Below are positions 25,289-32,269 of a DNA stretch of 64,000 nucleotides, piece after piece. The stretch comes from Comamonadaceae bacterium. Lineage in GTDB: Bacteria; Pseudomonadota; Gammaproteobacteria; Burkholderiales; Burkholderiaceae_C. Position 1 is the stretch's first letter, and every line of letters begins with the position of its first letter. The notes beneath the pieces were generated by a model, which ran no database searches, was not told the origin of the DNA, and saw nothing but the letters and a program-made list of their open reading frames with translations. The translations under genes were made by a program, and so were the position numbers. The stretch is taken from contig JAAFIY010000005.1 of assembly GCA_013297985.1 (NCBI GenBank), positions 1 through 64,000 of the forward strand, given 5' to 3'.

Positions 25289-25882
25289 TCAATCCCCCTG
25301 CCCTGCGGCCGCTGCGCTGCGGCGGTCTTCAATGTCCAGGATTTGATTGAGCTGGTCGGCTACCTGGGCGTATTGGGCGCGGCAGGTGGCGATCCACTGG
25401 GCGGTGTCGCGCTGGCTGGCAAAGCCGCTGCCGGGCCGGATGCCGGTGCCTGAGCCTGCGCCGCTGGCCAGGGCGTCAGGGGGATCGGGGGCAGGGGCTG
25501 CGGCCGCACCCGCAGGGTCTGCGGCAGGGGTTCGTGCAGGGGGGGCAGAGGGGCCACCGATGTTGTTGAGCAGGCCGACAGTGCCAGCGTCAAAGCAAGC
25601 GCGGTCAGGGCTTGGGGATAGCGTGGCGAGCTGAGCACGGGCGGCTCCAAGTTGGGTGTTGAGGGTGGCGACGGTGCGGGCGTGTGCACCGGCGGCGGTG
25701 TCGTTGAATCGGCGCAGTTGGATGGCGTCGGATTGCTGCGCGGCTTGCGCTTGGGCTTGGGCCTCTAGACGCTTGGCCGCTTGCGCGCCATAGCGCCACT
25801 CTTGCACCCGCCAAGTGCCCGCGCTGGCCAGGGCGGCGGCCACCAGGGCGGTGGCCACGTAGGTGTACAGGCCTGTGATCAT
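25289..25882 (-). CDS. Rz-like inner-membrane spanin
   Basis: 197 aa. One N-terminal membrane helix (ITGLYTYVATALVAAALASAG) is followed by an Ala/Gln-rich predicted coiled coil (residues 25-90) and a Pro/Ala/Gly linker: the layout of an i-spanin. With the nested Rz1 it would fuse inner and outer membranes at lysis. It follows the endolysin gene by 16 bp. Confidence 0.82.
   Translation of the reverse strand: MITGLYTYVATALVAAALASAGTWRVQEWRYGAQAAKRLEAQAQAQAAQQSDAIQLRRFNDTAAGAHARTVATLNTQLGAARAQLATLSPSPDRACFDAGTVGLLNNIGGPSAPPARTPAADPAGAAAAPAPDPPDALASGAGSGTGIRPGSGFASQRDTAQWIATCRAQYAQVADQLNQILDIEDRRSAAAAGQGD
25360..25689 (-). CDS. Rz1-like outer-membrane spanin lipoprotein, nested in Rz
   Basis: This gene lies wholly inside the Rz gene in another frame. 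It encodes a lipoprotein signal ending LALSAC followed by a short proline-rich mature part (PLPPLHEPLPQTLRVRPQPLPP). Nested, proline-rich lipoprotein is the defining arrangement of Rz/Rz1. The start is uncertain (GTG at 25689 gives 109 aa; a later start is possible). Confidence 0.8.
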   Translation of the reverse strand: MHTPAPSPPSTPNLEPPVLSSPRYPQALTALALTLALSACSTTSVAPLPPLHEPLPQTLRVRPQPLPPIPLTPWPAAQAQAPASGPAAALPASATPPSGSPPAAPNTPR

Positions 25883-25898
25883 GGGTTTGCGGTCCGGG

Positions 25899-26357
25899 TT
25901 AAGTCAGCTCTTGAATACCCAGCCGCACACCCGCGTCGGTGATGGTGATGACGCGGTTGGCGGCCACCGGGGGCACACGTGTGGACAGGTGCACCCACTG
26001 CTTGCCTTTGATGCCTTCCAAAATGATTTGGCCAATGCCCAGCATGCTGATGTGCGGGGCCAGGGTGCGGGCGATTTGGGTGGGGGTGCCGAATCGCGGG
26101 GCCACCACGTCGGCGGCCTGGCCGGTGGTGTGGTCGCTGCTGGTAACGCCGCCCACGGCCACATTCAATTCGCGATTGCGGTAGCCGCTGGTGACGATGA
26201 CGGGCGCGCCCAGGTGCGTGCGCACGCGCTCCAACATCTGCGCGGTGGCCTGCAGGCGCGCCAGCACTTCGGGCGGGGGCGTGTTGTCGATGCCGCGCAC
26301 GCTGGCGGTGCGGCTGGCGATGAGTTCAGCCAGGCTGAAGTGGGGGGTGAGCTGCAT
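25899..26357 (-). CDS. Endolysin, M15-family peptidase
   Basis: 152 aa. The pattern FSLAELIAS, then IVTSGYRNRELNVAVGG and SDHTTGQAADVV, is the zinc-peptidase M15A signature, with His in SDH and Asp in AADVV as metal ligands and a later WVHLS His. These enzymes cut peptide bonds in peptidoglycan. There is no signal peptide, so release depends on the holin. It lies between holin-like and spanin genes. Confidence 0.88.
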   Translation of the reverse strand: MQLTPHFSLAELIASRTASVRGIDNTPPPEVLARLQATAQMLERVRTHLGAPVIVTSGYRNRELNVAVGGVTSSDHTTGQAADVVAPRFGTPTQIARTLAPHISMLGIGQIILEGIKGKQWVHLSTRVPPVAANRVITITDAGVRLGIQELT

Positions 26358-26364
26358 GGGGCGG

Positions 26365-26700
26365 TCAGCCTTCTTTCACGCGGGTGCGGATGATCAACAT
26401 GGCGAAGCCCACGGCCGTACACGTGTCTTGCAACGAAGGCGGATGGGCGGGAATCAGCAGGGGCCAGAGCAGGCCCGCGCGGTTGATGGGCAGCAGCGGC
26501 AACAGCAGAGTGAGCAGCGCCCCGGCCGCGCCAAATGCCAGGCACAGCCAAGCCAGGGCCTTGAGCCATTCGGTGGTGCGTTCGCGCGGCGACAGGCCCG
26601 CGCGGCAGGGCGCGGTGCGCTCCAGCTTGTTCAGCGCTTCAGCCAGCACGATGACGGCGGCCAGCCAATACAGCACTTGCAGCACATGGTCGATCGTCAT
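26365..26700 (-). CDS. Holin-like membrane protein
   Basis: 111 aa with three hydrophobic helices (about residues 8-25, 45-68 and 75-100) and a basic C-terminus. Its place directly before the endolysin gene and its topology suggest a holin, but no named holin family was recognised. Overlaps the next gene upstream by 4 nt. Confidence 0.65.
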   Translation of the reverse strand: MTIDHVLQVLYWLAAVIVLAEALNKLERTAPCRAGLSPRERTTEWLKALAWLCLAFGAAGALLTLLLPLLPINRAGLLWPLLIPAHPPSLQDTCTAVGFAMLIIRTRVKEG

Positions 26701-27146
26701 GGTGCAGCCCCCGGCGGCGGCGCGGCCGGGGGTGGCCCGCCGCTCAGCCGTTTGATGGCAAACATCAGCACCTGTTGCGCCCCGCCGCCCACGGCAAATG
26801 CGCCGCCCAGCAGCAATGAATCAGGCAGCGCAGCCACCAGCATGGCCAGCGGCGTCAAATAGCCCGCCGTCAGGCTGCTAGCGGCCGCCACGGCCATGCG
26901 GCGCAGGGTGGTGCGCACCAGCTCGGGCCAGGTGTCGCCGGTGCTGGGCACGACGTTGAGCAAGATGATGGCCACCAAGCTGCCCGCAAAGCCTGCAATC
27001 AGCAAATCAGCCCGCAGGCCCAGCGGCACGCCAAAGGCGGTGATGGCGCTGGCGCTGGCGGCTGACACAGCCATGGTGAAGCCGACGCCTTCGGACGACA
27101 CGGCCAGTGTGGCGCCCGCAGCAGCGGTGGTGGTGGGTTCGGGCAT
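26697..27146 (-). CDS. Second holin-like membrane protein
   Basis: 149 aa with three to four hydrophobic, Ala/Val/Leu-rich segments and a Pro-rich C-terminal tail. Residues 35-65 and 80-130 look like paired membrane helices, as in class I holins or phage-holin-like LydA proteins. Two adjacent membrane proteins suggest holin plus antiholin; this is inference from position. Confidence 0.6.
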   Translation of the reverse strand: MPEPTTTAAAGATLAVSSEGVGFTMAVSAASASAITAFGVPLGLRADLLIAGFAGSLVAIILLNVVPSTGDTWPELVRTTLRRMAVAAASSLTAGYLTPLAMLVAALPDSLLLGGAFAVGGGAQQVLMFAIKRLSGGPPPAAPPPGAAP

Positions 27147-27167
27147 GGGGTGTGGGGCGTGGGGCGC

Positions 27168-28061
27168 TTAGGCCTGATCCCAAATGAACCCAGCCCAGTT
27201 CAGCGCTGGGTTGCTGTCGTGAAATTGTTTGACGGTGTAGCGCGTTCGGTCGTACAAAAACTCAGCGTGCTTGTCGCTGATTTGCAGACGCACGCACTCG
27301 TCGATGAAGCCTTGCAAGCCGCCTTTGACAAGCGCCGAGTCGAGCAGCGCCTTTAGGGCGGGCTTGCTGCGCTGGACAAATTCGACCGACTCGTTCAGGC
27401 CAAGAAAAAAGACGCTCATATCGAACCCCGCGACATGTACAAAGGGCACAGGGCAGCGGTCGATGTGCCACACCTGTGAAACAAATCGGGGGTCGGTCAA
27501 CGCGCTGCTTTGCACGCCGAAGTAACCGCCGTCGCCCCAAGACGGGCCCCAAGAGTTTTCAACCAGCCATTGGCCGGTGCTGCGTTTGCGTCCGAGGACA
27601 GTGACCCAGTGCTCGTCGCCGTTCCAGTCGCCGTCGAGATTGATGATGTGCTGTGTCCACGGGCCGCTGATGCTTTGCTGCCATCCGGTGCGGACCTTTA
27701 ACAGCACCAGCAGCGGAATGCCCATCGTCAACAGCCGCTCGTAGCTGGCCAGCGGATCAAGCCCCGCCCGCGTACTCACAAGTTGCACCGATGCGGCGGG
27801 TTTGCCTGGCACTTCCAGCCCGGGGCTGGCGCAGGCCGCTTGCAGCGCCCAGCCGCTCACGCCACCATCGGTGCCAGTTCCCGCCAGCCTGCGCCCTGCG
27901 GCCCACAGCTTGTCAATGTCCAGCCGCTGCCGGTCGCCGGCGCGGGCGGTGAGGACCTCCCACAAGTTGGCCACGGCATGCGGCCCGCAAGCGTTGGTGT
28001 AGCCCTGGTTGCTGACTTCGTTTTGGTCAGGCGCCAGGTCAATGATGTCGGGAGCGGTCAT
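27168..28061 (-). CDS. Papain-like (C1-family) cysteine peptidase
   Basis: 297 aa. All four papain active-site elements are present: Gln19 and Cys25 in NQGYTNACGPHA (spacing Gln+6 as in papain), His151 in DEHWVTVLG and Asn169 in VENSWGPSWGDGGYFGV. The C-terminal 100 residues are a separate domain with no recognised match. No signal peptide or pro-region is visible. It sits between fiber-associated genes and holins, so it may be a virion or lysis-stage protease, or act in the host; the target is unknown. Confidence 0.82.
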   Translation of the reverse strand: MTAPDIIDLAPDQNEVSNQGYTNACGPHAVANLWEVLTARAGDRQRLDIDKLWAAGRRLAGTGTDGGVSGWALQAACASPGLEVPGKPAASVQLVSTRAGLDPLASYERLLTMGIPLLVLLKVRTGWQQSISGPWTQHIINLDGDWNGDEHWVTVLGRKRSTGQWLVENSWGPSWGDGGYFGVQSSALTDPRFVSQVWHIDRCPVPFVHVAGFDMSVFFLGLNESVEFVQRSKPALKALLDSALVKGGLQGFIDECVRLQISDKHAEFLYDRTRYTVKQFHDSNPALNWAGFIWDQA

Positions 28062-28309
28062 GTGCGCAGCTCAGGTGGCATCTGAGCCCGCTGGCGCTCA
28101 GCGATGTAGGCGTCTTGACAGTGGTCGGCCTGCCAAGCGAACAGCGCGTTGATGACGCGCCGCGCCACGCGCCAGCGGCGTTTGGCACCAAAGGGTTGGC
28201 CCAGCCGGTGGGCGCGGCTAGAAAGCGTTTCATCGGCCCAACCGGCCAGCAGCGCATTGGCGAGCTGGTCAAGGGCAATGAGCACTTGCAGGATGTAGGC
28301 GCGCCTCAC
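28058..28309 (-). CDS. Conserved small phage protein
   Basis: 83 aa. The motif LIALDQLANALLAGWADETLS, then HCQDAYIAERQRAQMPPEL, belongs to a small family common in proteobacterial prophages near lysis genes; its function is unknown. The region has no membrane segment. Overlaps both neighbours by 4 nt, so it is co-translated. Confidence 0.75.
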   Translation of the reverse strand: MRRAYILQVLIALDQLANALLAGWADETLSSRAHRLGQPFGAKRRWRVARRVINALFAWQADHCQDAYIAERQRAQMPPELRT

Positions 28310-28758
28310 TGCACGGCCCCCAGGTAACGCTCGCGCTCTGCGATAGGGCCGTCCAAGATCTGCGCCGCGCGCCCAGCCGCCAGCAGGCCTGCAGCTTCGA
28401 GCTGCTGCACACCGCTGCGGGTGGCGGGGTCGTCCAGATTGATGAAGGTGCTGGCCTGCACATCGGCCTGGCTGGACCGCACGGCGGCAGCCAAGGCGCG
28501 TTGAGCCATAGGGGCGGCTGGGTCGTCAAGCGCGGCCAGCTCAATGCCCACTTTTTCAGCCTGGGTGAAGCGCTGACGGAAGGCGGTGCGCGTGATGTCA
28601 CGGCCCTGCACCGGCCCGCCGCGCACGGTGTAGGCCCGCTGGGGGTCGCCCACCCAAGCCACGCCATCCATCAACCAGCTTTGCTGCTCAGACACATATT
28701 GAGGCGGCAGGGTGCTGGTGGCCACCACACGGTTTTGGACGTCGATGAGTTCGTACAT
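28306..28758 (-). CDS. Fiber-associated phage protein, unknown
   Basis: 150 aa. The N-terminus (YELIDVQNRVVATSTLPPQYVSEQQSW) looks like a short beta domain, followed by an Ala/Gln-rich helical part. It directly follows the large fiber gene and may be a fiber accessory or chaperone; this is inferred from position only. Confidence 0.6.
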   Translation of the reverse strand: MYELIDVQNRVVATSTLPPQYVSEQQSWLMDGVAWVGDPQRAYTVRGGPVQGRDITRTAFRQRFTQAEKVGIELAALDDPAAPMAQRALAAAVRSSQADVQASTFINLDDPATRSGVQQLEAAGLLAAGRAAQILDGPIAERERYLGAVQ

Positions 28759-28770
28759 CTTGCCTACCCC

Positions 28771-30393
28771 TTAGCGCAGGCCAAAGAAGTGGGCCGACTG
28801 GCCCGCGACCACGCCCTGCGGGCCAGGTGGGCTGGCGCTGCGTCGGTCAGTGACACCGCCGGGGTACAACCGCGACAGCGCGCAAGAACCCTGGGTGGTG
28901 ACCCCGGCCTGTGCACCCGCAGCAGCGGCTGCTTGCGCGACACCCAGCACCGATGCGGCTTGCACGGTGTAGATGCCCAAGCTGGGGAAAACGTTTTGGC
29001 CGGCGTAGCCAAAGAAGATCACGCTTCCGTTGCTGTGGCGCAGGAACCAAGCGCCTATACAAATCACGCCGCCAATCAAGTTGTTGGCAATGAACGGTGT
29101 TTGAGCCGCAGTCAAGTCCGCCCCCACACTGAACAAACTGCAAAAGTGCGCGCCACCGCTGTCATACATGTCATACACAAAGCTTGCGCAGCACACTTGG
29201 CCTGCGCCAAGATCAAAGGCCCACACGCCGCTGCCGCTTTGGCTATTGGGGTTGTTCCAGGTCGGACCCGTCACTGCGGCACCGCCCCGTACTTGCAAGC
29301 CGTCCAACGTCCACGCGCTCAAGCGCGGGGGGCCACTAGAACCGTTGCCAGCATGGCTGAACGTCACAAATCCTGCGACGGCGGCAATGGCTACGCCACC
29401 CGCTTCGCTCACAACTCCTGTCTGATGAAGGCAGCGCCGAACAAACGTGCCCGTGGGGCCATACAGCAGAAAAGCCACATCCGAAGCTGTGGTGGTGTCG
29501 AGCAACACGACGTTGCCGTTGGACAATTCGACACCCCAGTTTTCGGGTGCCGATCCGCCATTGAACCCGCTGCCACCGCCGCCGCTGATGACAGTCACCG
29601 AACCCTGCAGCGTGCCGCTGGCATCAAACCGCGCGAATTTGCTATTGACGGTGGCCGTGCCGCGATACCAGTACACCCAGAACCCGCCAGCCGCCAAGGG
29701 CAGAACACAAATGCTGCGGGCGTCGATCGACGCCTCTACTGTCGTTTCAGAGCCTTGCAGCGCGCCAGACGTGTTGTAGCGCCTGAAGCGCAGGCCACCC
29801 GTGGCGCTGGCACCGTAGGCGACCACGACGTCGCCATTGGCCAAGAAAGCGGCGTTGAAGTAATTGGGATCAGTTGAGTTCAGCGCGGACACAGTGAAAG
29901 GGGCCACCACCACGGTGCCGCCATTGGTGTACACCGCCATGCGCAGGGTGGTGGATTCCAGCCACAGCACGCAGAAATTCGCAGCCCCGAGACGCACCAC
30001 GCGGCAGCCGCGAGAGCCGGTGGCGCTGCTGACCACGATCACCGGCAGCGCTCGGGCACCAACGGGGGACACGATCATTACGTTGGTGCCGGTCGTCGAA
30101 GTGGTGCCATCACCGTGATACGCACAGGCGATGTTGCCGTCGCCTAACTCAACTGCCGTTCGGCGCGATGGCTCCACCGAGCCCGTGGCCCACGCCGCGC
30201 CGGAAAGCACCGCGCGCGCCCGGATGGTGTTCACCCCCACTGCGGCGTTTTGTTGCGCCAAAGGGATCTGGGTGTCTGCGGGCCGCAGGCGGCCCGAGGC
30301 TTGTAGCAGCACGAGGTCATTGGCCGATATGGCTGCCTCGCAAGGCGCGAAAACCGTGGCCAGGGGGTCAGAAGATTGCAGAGTGCGTCCCAT
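28771..30393 (-). CDS. Large beta-repeat tail fiber or receptor-binding protein
   Basis: 540 aa. After an N-terminal segment of about 60 residues, the protein is a series of 40- to 50-residue beta-rich units with repeated xxGNxVVxY/W patterns (for example GDGNIACAYHG, ANGDVVVAYG, SNGNVVLLD, HSNGSVIFFGY). This suggests a propeller- or helix-type receptor-binding domain. Position in the fiber region supports this. The host receptor is not predictable. Confidence 0.7.
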   Translation of the reverse strand: MGRTLQSSDPLATVFAPCEAAISANDLVLLQASGRLRPADTQIPLAQQNAAVGVNTIRARAVLSGAAWATGSVEPSRRTAVELGDGNIACAYHGDGTTSTTGTNVMIVSPVGARALPVIVVSSATGSRGCRVVRLGAANFCVLWLESTTLRMAVYTNGGTVVVAPFTVSALNSTDPNYFNAAFLANGDVVVAYGASATGGLRFRRYNTSGALQGSETTVEASIDARSICVLPLAAGGFWVYWYRGTATVNSKFARFDASGTLQGSVTVISGGGGSGFNGGSAPENWGVELSNGNVVLLDTTTASDVAFLLYGPTGTFVRRCLHQTGVVSEAGGVAIAAVAGFVTFSHAGNGSSGPPRLSAWTLDGLQVRGGAAVTGPTWNNPNSQSGSGVWAFDLGAGQVCCASFVYDMYDSGGAHFCSLFSVGADLTAAQTPFIANNLIGGVICIGAWFLRHSNGSVIFFGYAGQNVFPSLGIYTVQAASVLGVAQAAAAAGAQAGVTTQGSCALSRLYPGGVTDRRSASPPGPQGVVAGQSAHFFGLR

Positions 30394-30404
30394 GGTGGCG
30401 TCCT

Positions 30405-30719
30405 TTAAGTTGTTTTCTCAAACCCGAAACCGACGCACGACACGCCAGCGGCGGCGGCGCGGGCCACCAAAAATTCGCCCGCGCCCACCACGATGGCGGT
30501 GCGTTCCAGCACGCCCTTGGGGGCTATGGCGGCGTCCCATTCCAGCCAGTCACCCAAGCCGGGGCTGGCGCTGGTGGCCAGGGCTAGACGCACGCTGGCG
30601 CTGCTGTCGGTGCGGTTGCAAAAAGACACGTTGAGCGTCAACGTGAGGCCCACCGGGTTGGTCAGCGTGGTGTTGACGCCGGCGGGTAGATCAATGCCGA
30701 ATTGGCGGCCGTGGGACAT
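30405..30719 (-). CDS. Small beta-rich tail or fiber protein
   Basis: 104 aa, beta-rich (GVNTTLTNPVGLTLTLNVSFCNRT, then VRLALATSASPGLGDWLEWDAAIAPKGVLERT). It resembles small phage decoration or fiber-tip proteins. The composition and place between two fiber genes are the only evidence. Confidence 0.6.
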   Translation of the reverse strand: MSHGRQFGIDLPAGVNTTLTNPVGLTLTLNVSFCNRTDSSASVRLALATSASPGLGDWLEWDAAIAPKGVLERTAIVVGAGEFLVARAAAAGVSCVGFGFEKTT

Positions 30720-30722
30720 GGG

Positions 30723-31340
30723 TCAGGCTCCTGCAAAAAAGAACATCAGGCTGTCGTCAGCGGCCCCGCCACCGGCTGCGGCCGGGCCGCTGATAGCGAC
30801 GTTCCAGGCGCTCTCGGTGCCGGTGCCGGTGAAGCTAGACACCGTGACATCGAGCGCGCCGGTGCTGCTGTTGTGGGCCAACACGCGGGCCACCATGGAT
30901 GCCGTGGCGCTGCCGATGACCAGCCAGTGGCCGACCACAAAGGCCTTGCCGGGCTGGATGACCAGGCTTTTGGCGCCGGTGCCAATCAGCAGGCTGGTGG
31001 TGCTGGTGGCGGTGGTGGCGGGGGCGTTGACGGCGGTGGCGGCGCTGGCGGCGGCGGCGCTGGCGTGGCCGCTGGCGGTGCTGGCGCTGGTGGCGGCGGC
31101 GGTGGCAGCGGCGTTGGCCAGGGCAACAGCGGCCGCGCCGTTGCTGCTGGCAGCGGCGGCACTGGCGGCGGCTTCCACCGCGTTGTCAAAGACGTTGTTG
31201 GCCAGGGCGTTGACGCCAGGCCGGAACTGGTCTTTGAGGTAGAGGTTGAACGCCTCAAACTCGGCGTCAAAGACGGTGTTGGGGTCGGTGCTGTCGGGCA
31301 CCGGCGGCGCGGACGCGATGGCGGTGGGGGGCGTGGGCAT
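30723..31340 (-). CDS. Tail fiber shaft protein with Ala-rich coiled coil
   Basis: 205 aa. Residues 20-60 are an alpha-helical head (FDAEFEAFNLYLKDQFRPGVNALANNVFDN), residues 55-115 an Ala/Ser/Thr repeat typical of trimeric fiber shafts, and the C-terminal 90 residues a beta domain. The FNLYLKDQFRPGVNA pattern is common in phage tail fibers. Confidence 0.68.
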   Translation of the reverse strand: MPTPPTAIASAPPVPDSTDPNTVFDAEFEAFNLYLKDQFRPGVNALANNVFDNAVEAAASAAAASSNGAAAVALANAAATAAATSASTASGHASAAAASAATAVNAPATTATSTTSLLIGTGAKSLVIQPGKAFVVGHWLVIGSATASMVARVLAHNSSTGALDVTVSSFTGTGTESAWNVAISGPAAAGGGAADDSLMFFFAGA

Positions 31341-31342
31341 GG

Positions 31343-32260
31343 TCAGACGATTCCTTCAATGGACAGGCTGCAGATGGCGTGGTTGCCGCGCGGGCGCACC
31401 GGGCCTTTGGTGACGAAGCCGAAGGCGCTGAACTCGGTCATGTGGGGCCCCAGGCCCATGAGCCAGCCCACGGGGCGCTTGAGCAGGCCTTCGATTTGCT
31501 GCAGCGCGGGGCCCGCTTGGGCGCGCTCCATGAGCACGTCGCACTGCAGGTCTTTGGCGCTGGCGCGGGGCACCCATTCCTGCGTGCCGTCGTCGCGGGT
31601 GCGGCGAAAGGTGTAGGTTTTGGGGGTGGCTTCGGGGTCCGCCAGGGTGCCGCCAAAGCGCACGCCGCTGCCGTGCAGTGCCACCAACTTGCCGCGATTG
31701 ATGAGGCCGATGGCGCGCTTGTTGGTGCCGTCCGCCCGCACGGTGATGGTCATGACCGCATTGGCGGAAATGGGCAGGTCGGTCAGGTTCAACGCGGTGA
31801 CGGGCTGGCGGGTGCCAAAGGCGTAGTCCCAATAGCCACGGCTGGCGCGCTGCAGACGGTAGGTGCGTGTGGGCAGCAGCACGGTGCCGCCTGCGGTTTT
31901 TTCGATCTTGAGATCGAGCTCTTTGCCCGCCAGGCCGCGCAGCATGAGCGCGTTGCAAAAGCGGGTGTGCAGCACGTAGGTGATGTCGGCGCTGGTGCTG
32001 GTGGCGGCCGTGTCGGTGTAGATGTCAAACGGCGCCCATTTGTTCGTGGGGCGCATGTCTTGCCAGCCCGCCTCGACGTTGGGCGCGGCGGTGCTGGCGG
32101 CCGCGCTGGTGCGCTTGTACACACGGTGGGTGGCCACCAGGTGGCATTCGTAGCCCACGGCGTGGGTGCCTGCAGCCCAGGCGGGCGTGGGGTCTTCGGC
32201 CAGGGTGGTGCCTGCCAGCAGGTGGCTGTCGGGGGTGTCGATGCCTTCGATGTAGTACAT
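31343..32260 (-). CDS. Tail tip or fiber-attachment protein
   Basis: 305 aa. The protein starts with a short Tyr-rich beta region, contains a central beta domain (YRLQRASRGYWDYAFGTRQPV) and a region resembling phage tail tip domains. It directly follows the tape measure gene, where minor tail proteins are expected. Not assigned to a named family. Confidence 0.62.
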   Translation of the reverse strand: MYYIEGIDTPDSHLLAGTTLAEDPTPAWAAGTHAVGYECHLVATHRVYKRTSAAASTAAPNVEAGWQDMRPTNKWAPFDIYTDTAATSTSADITYVLHTRFCNALMLRGLAGKELDLKIEKTAGGTVLLPTRTYRLQRASRGYWDYAFGTRQPVTALNLTDLPISANAVMTITVRADGTNKRAIGLINRGKLVALHGSGVRFGGTLADPEATPKTYTFRRTRDDGTQEWVPRASAKDLQCDVLMERAQAGPALQQIEGLLKRPVGWLMGLGPHMTEFSAFGFVTKGPVRPRGNHAICSLSIEGIV

Positions 32261-32269
32261 GGGGCGGCC

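Noticed and set aside
25005-25292. A 95-aa minus-strand frame at the end of the lysis region
   Set aside because: His/Arg/Gly-rich composition; the overlapping 25094-25285 frame has a natural hydrophobic start and better protein composition.
28501-29877. A 458-codon plus-strand frame opposite the fiber gene
   Set aside because: Unlikely composition and overlaps a plausible beta-repeat fiber gene; no phage gene on this strand in the late region.
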